DNA of 15,628 bases. It comes from Citricoccus sp. WCRC_4 (lineage in GTDB: Bacteria; Actinomycetota; Actinomycetes; Actinomycetales; Micrococcaceae). The stretch is taken from positions 1-15,628 of the forward strand of contig JAPFFX010000279.1 in the NCBI GenBank assembly GCA_026645375.1. Reading direction: 5' to 3'. Of the stretch, positions 14,133 to 15,628 are shown piece after piece. The translations under genes were made by a program, and so were the position numbers. The notes under the pieces are model-generated. The model did not search any database, was not told where the DNA came from, and saw nothing but the letters and a program-made list of their open reading frames with translations. The stretch's first letter is position 1, and each line of letters starts with the position of its first letter.

Positions 14133-15383
14133 ATGACTGACATCTCCAGCGTTGCCGTGATCGGCCTGGGTTACATCGGGCTGCCGACGGCGGCCATCCT
14201 CGCGGGCAACGGGATTCGCGTGCACGGCGTGGACGTGTCCCAGCGCACGGTCGATGCGGTCAACGCCGGCAGTGTGCCGTTCGTGGAGCCGGACCTGGAC
14301 GGTTACGTGCGCAAGGCGGTGTCCGAGGGCCTGCTCACGGCCAGCACGCAGACCCCGGTGGCCGATGCCTACATCGTGGCCGTGCCGACCCCGTTCCACG
14401 CCGACAAGAGCGCGGACCTGTCCTACATCGAGGCCGCCGGCCGGGCCCTGGCCCCGCAGCTGCGCGGCGGGGAACTGGTCATCCTGGAGTCCACCTCCCC
14501 GCCCGGGGCCACCGAGCACCTGGCGGAGGTGGTCTACGCCGAGCGCCCGGACCTGGCCGGGCAGCGCACGCTGCAGTTCGCCCACTGCCCGGAGCGGGTG
14601 CTGCCGGGCAAGGTGATGGTCGAGCTGGTGACCAACGACCGGATCGTGGGCGGGTCCACCCCGGAGGCGGCCGAGCGCACCAAGGCGCTGTACGAGACGT
14701 TCTGCCAGGGCGAGATCCTGCTGACGGACACCCGCACCGCCGAGCTGGCCAAGCTCGTGGAGAACTCGTTCCGGGACGTGAACATCGCCTTCGCCAACGA
14801 GCTGTCGATGATCTGCACCGAGCTGGACATCGACGTCTGGGAGCTCATCGAGCTGGCCAACCGCCACCCGCGGGTCAACATCCTGCAGCCGGGCCCGGGC
14901 GTGGGTGGGCACTGCATCGCCGTGGACCCGTGGTTCATCGTCGACGCCGCCCCGGACCAGGCCCGGCTGATCCGCAGCGCCCGGGAGATCAACGACGCCA
15001 AGCCCGACTGGGTGGTGCGCCAGGTCAAGGCCGAGGCCTTCGACGTGCAGAACGCCACCGGCCGGGCCCCCGTGATCGCCGCGCTGGGGCTGGCGTTCAA
15101 GCCCAACATCGATGACCTGCGCGAGTCCCCGGCACTGGACATCACCGCCAGGATGGCCCAGGAGTTCACCGGGTCCACGATCCTGGCCGTGGAACCACAC
15201 GTGGACGAGCTGCCGGCCGCCCTGGCCGGGTACCAGAACCTGCGCCTGGCCGAGACGGAAGAGGCCCTGGAGGCCGCCGACATCATCGTGCTGCTCGTGG
15301 ACCACACGGCCTTCGCCGGGCTCGGCGACCGCGTGGCCGACAAGCGCGTCGTGGACACCCGGGGGCAGTGGCGCAAGCGGTGA
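14133..15383 (+). CDS. wecC: UDP-N-acetyl-D-mannosamine dehydrogenase (WecC type)
   Basis: A 416-aa NAD-dependent UDP-sugar 6-dehydrogenase, which oxidises UDP-ManNAc to UDP-ManNAcA in two steps. The Rossmann motif GLGYIGLP (11-18) opens the protein; the central helices carry KLVENSFRDVNIAFANE (207-223); the catalytic cysteine is C261 in GPGVGGHCIAVDPWFIV (254-270). That segment, then QARLIRSAREIND (276-288) and GLAFKPNIDDLRESPA (319-334), matches Escherichia coli WecC more closely than UDP-glucose dehydrogenase, so UDP-ManNAc is the favoured substrate. UDP-GlcNAc dehydrogenase (WbpA type) remains possible. The ATG has GAAGGA 8 nt upstream. The stop overlaps the next gene's GTG by 4 bp. The 2-epimerase WecB that would supply its substrate is not in this window. 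Confidence 0.9.
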   Translation: MTDISSVAVIGLGYIGLPTAAILAGNGIRVHGVDVSQRTVDAVNAGSVPFVEPDLDGYVRKAVSEGLLTASTQTPVADAYIVAVPTPFHADKSADLSYIEAAGRALAPQLRGGELVILESTSPPGATEHLAEVVYAERPDLAGQRTLQFAHCPERVLPGKVMVELVTNDRIVGGSTPEAAERTKALYETFCQGEILLTDTRTAELAKLVENSFRDVNIAFANELSMICTELDIDVWELIELANRHPRVNILQPGPGVGGHCIAVDPWFIVDAAPDQARLIRSAREINDAKPDWVVRQVKAEAFDVQNATGRAPVIAALGLAFKPNIDDLRESPALDITARMAQEFTGSTILAVEPHVDELPAALAGYQNLRLAETEEALEAADIIVLLVDHTAFAGLGDRVADKRVVDTRGQWRKR

Positions 15384-15628
15384 CGCGCGGAGCCGGTACC
15401 CCCTGGCTGGCCAACGCCCGTGCCACCCTGCGCACCGTCCGCGGTGAAGTGGCCCAGGACCCGGTCCAGTTCGCGCTGCAGCTCTCCCGCCGGCTACCGG
15501 ACGCCGTCACCCGGCCGGTGGCCGGCCTGCTGACGAGGGCCGGCGCGCTCGCCGGCGGGGCCGTGGCCGCCGTCGGGCACCAGGTGCTCGGCCACGAGGA
15601 CGCCGCCCGGCACGCCCTGGACGGCGCC
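15380..15628 (+). CDS. Partial ORF, N-terminus of an unidentified protein (possibly a glycosyltransferase)
   Basis: An open frame begins at GTG 15380, overlapping the wecC stop by 4 bp (GTGA), and runs off the window after 83 codons with no stop. The visible part is Ala/Arg/Leu-rich and likely helical: LANARATLRTVRGEVAQD near 10-27, QFALQLSRRLPDAV near 30-43, then an Ala/Gly/Val stretch at about 56-70. That stretch is too broken by charged residues to be called a membrane segment with confidence. I do not recognise a domain. The coupling to wecC implies a role in the same polymer pathway. An extra helical N-terminal region before a GT-B glycosyltransferase would fit, but this is a guess from context. 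Confidence 0.7.
   Translation, partial: MTRGAGTPWLANARATLRTVRGEVAQDPVQFALQLSRRLPDAVTRPVAGLLTRAGALAGGAVAAVGHQVLGHEDAARHALDGA

Noticed and set aside
13773..15305. A 510-codon minus-strand open frame opposite wecC
   Set aside because: Shadow frame. The plus strand encodes an unmistakable UDP-sugar dehydrogenase.
1..15628. CRISPR arrays, tRNA or rRNA genes, insertion sequences, phage genes
   Set aside because: No direct-repeat arrays, cloverleaf-like segments, terminal inverted repeats or transposase/integrase motifs were seen on reading both strands.

Overview
This is a very GC-rich window that reads as chromosomal DNA of an actinobacterium, most likely Micrococcaceae (Micrococcus/Kocuria/Arthrobacter type). 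The reasons are the base composition, frequent GTG starts, starts that look leaderless behind TANNNT -10 boxes, a zinc-free L32 of the Micrococcaceae kind, and the gene orders DAK2-recG-rsmD-coaD and DUF177-rpmF-rnc-mutM. The species cannot be fixed from the sequence alone. I see no tRNA, rRNA, CRISPR array or insertion sequence.

Layout. (1) 1-600: a decayed C-terminal piece of a LytR-CpsA-Psr (LCP) wall-polymer ligase. (2) 619-2082: a Wzz/BY-kinase protein that controls polysaccharide chain length or export. (3) 2093-5970: DAK2-domain protein, recG and rsmD, tightly packed and apparently continuing the kinase transcript. (4) 5959-7257, minus strand: a class I/II PLP aminotransferase that converges on rsmD with a 12-bp overlap. 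(5) 7282-7752: coaD, divergent from the aminotransferase across only 24 bp. (6) 7834-8745: galU, apparently with its own leaderless promoter. (7) 8960-11458: DUF177 (YceD), rpmF, rnc and mutM, led by the best sigma-A-type promoter in the window. (8) 11525-12796: an intact LCP ligase, followed by a GT4-type glycosyltransferase (12800-14023), a WecC-type UDP-ManNAc dehydrogenase (14133-15383) and the start of an unidentified ORF that runs off the end (15380-15628).

How the parts may work together. GalU makes UDP-glucose. WecC makes UDP-N-acetylmannosaminuronic acid (UDP-ManNAcA). The glycosyltransferase would use such donors, the Wzz/BY-kinase would set chain length or export, and the LCP protein would attach the finished polymer to peptidoglycan. 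Micrococcus luteus teichuronic acid is known to be a glucose/ManNAcA polymer, so the most economical reading is a teichuronic-acid-type wall glycan pathway. Its genes sit on both sides of, and inside, a conserved housekeeping block. WecB (the epimerase), a flippase, a polymerase and a priming transferase are not in the window and would have to lie elsewhere, perhaps just downstream.

Most of the window is ordinary core genome. The parts worth a second look are the LCP remnant next to the kinase, the wrapping of wall-polymer genes around housekeeping genes, the compact bidirectional promoter at coaD, the structured leaders of the DUF177 and wecC genes, and the unidentified ORF at the right edge.
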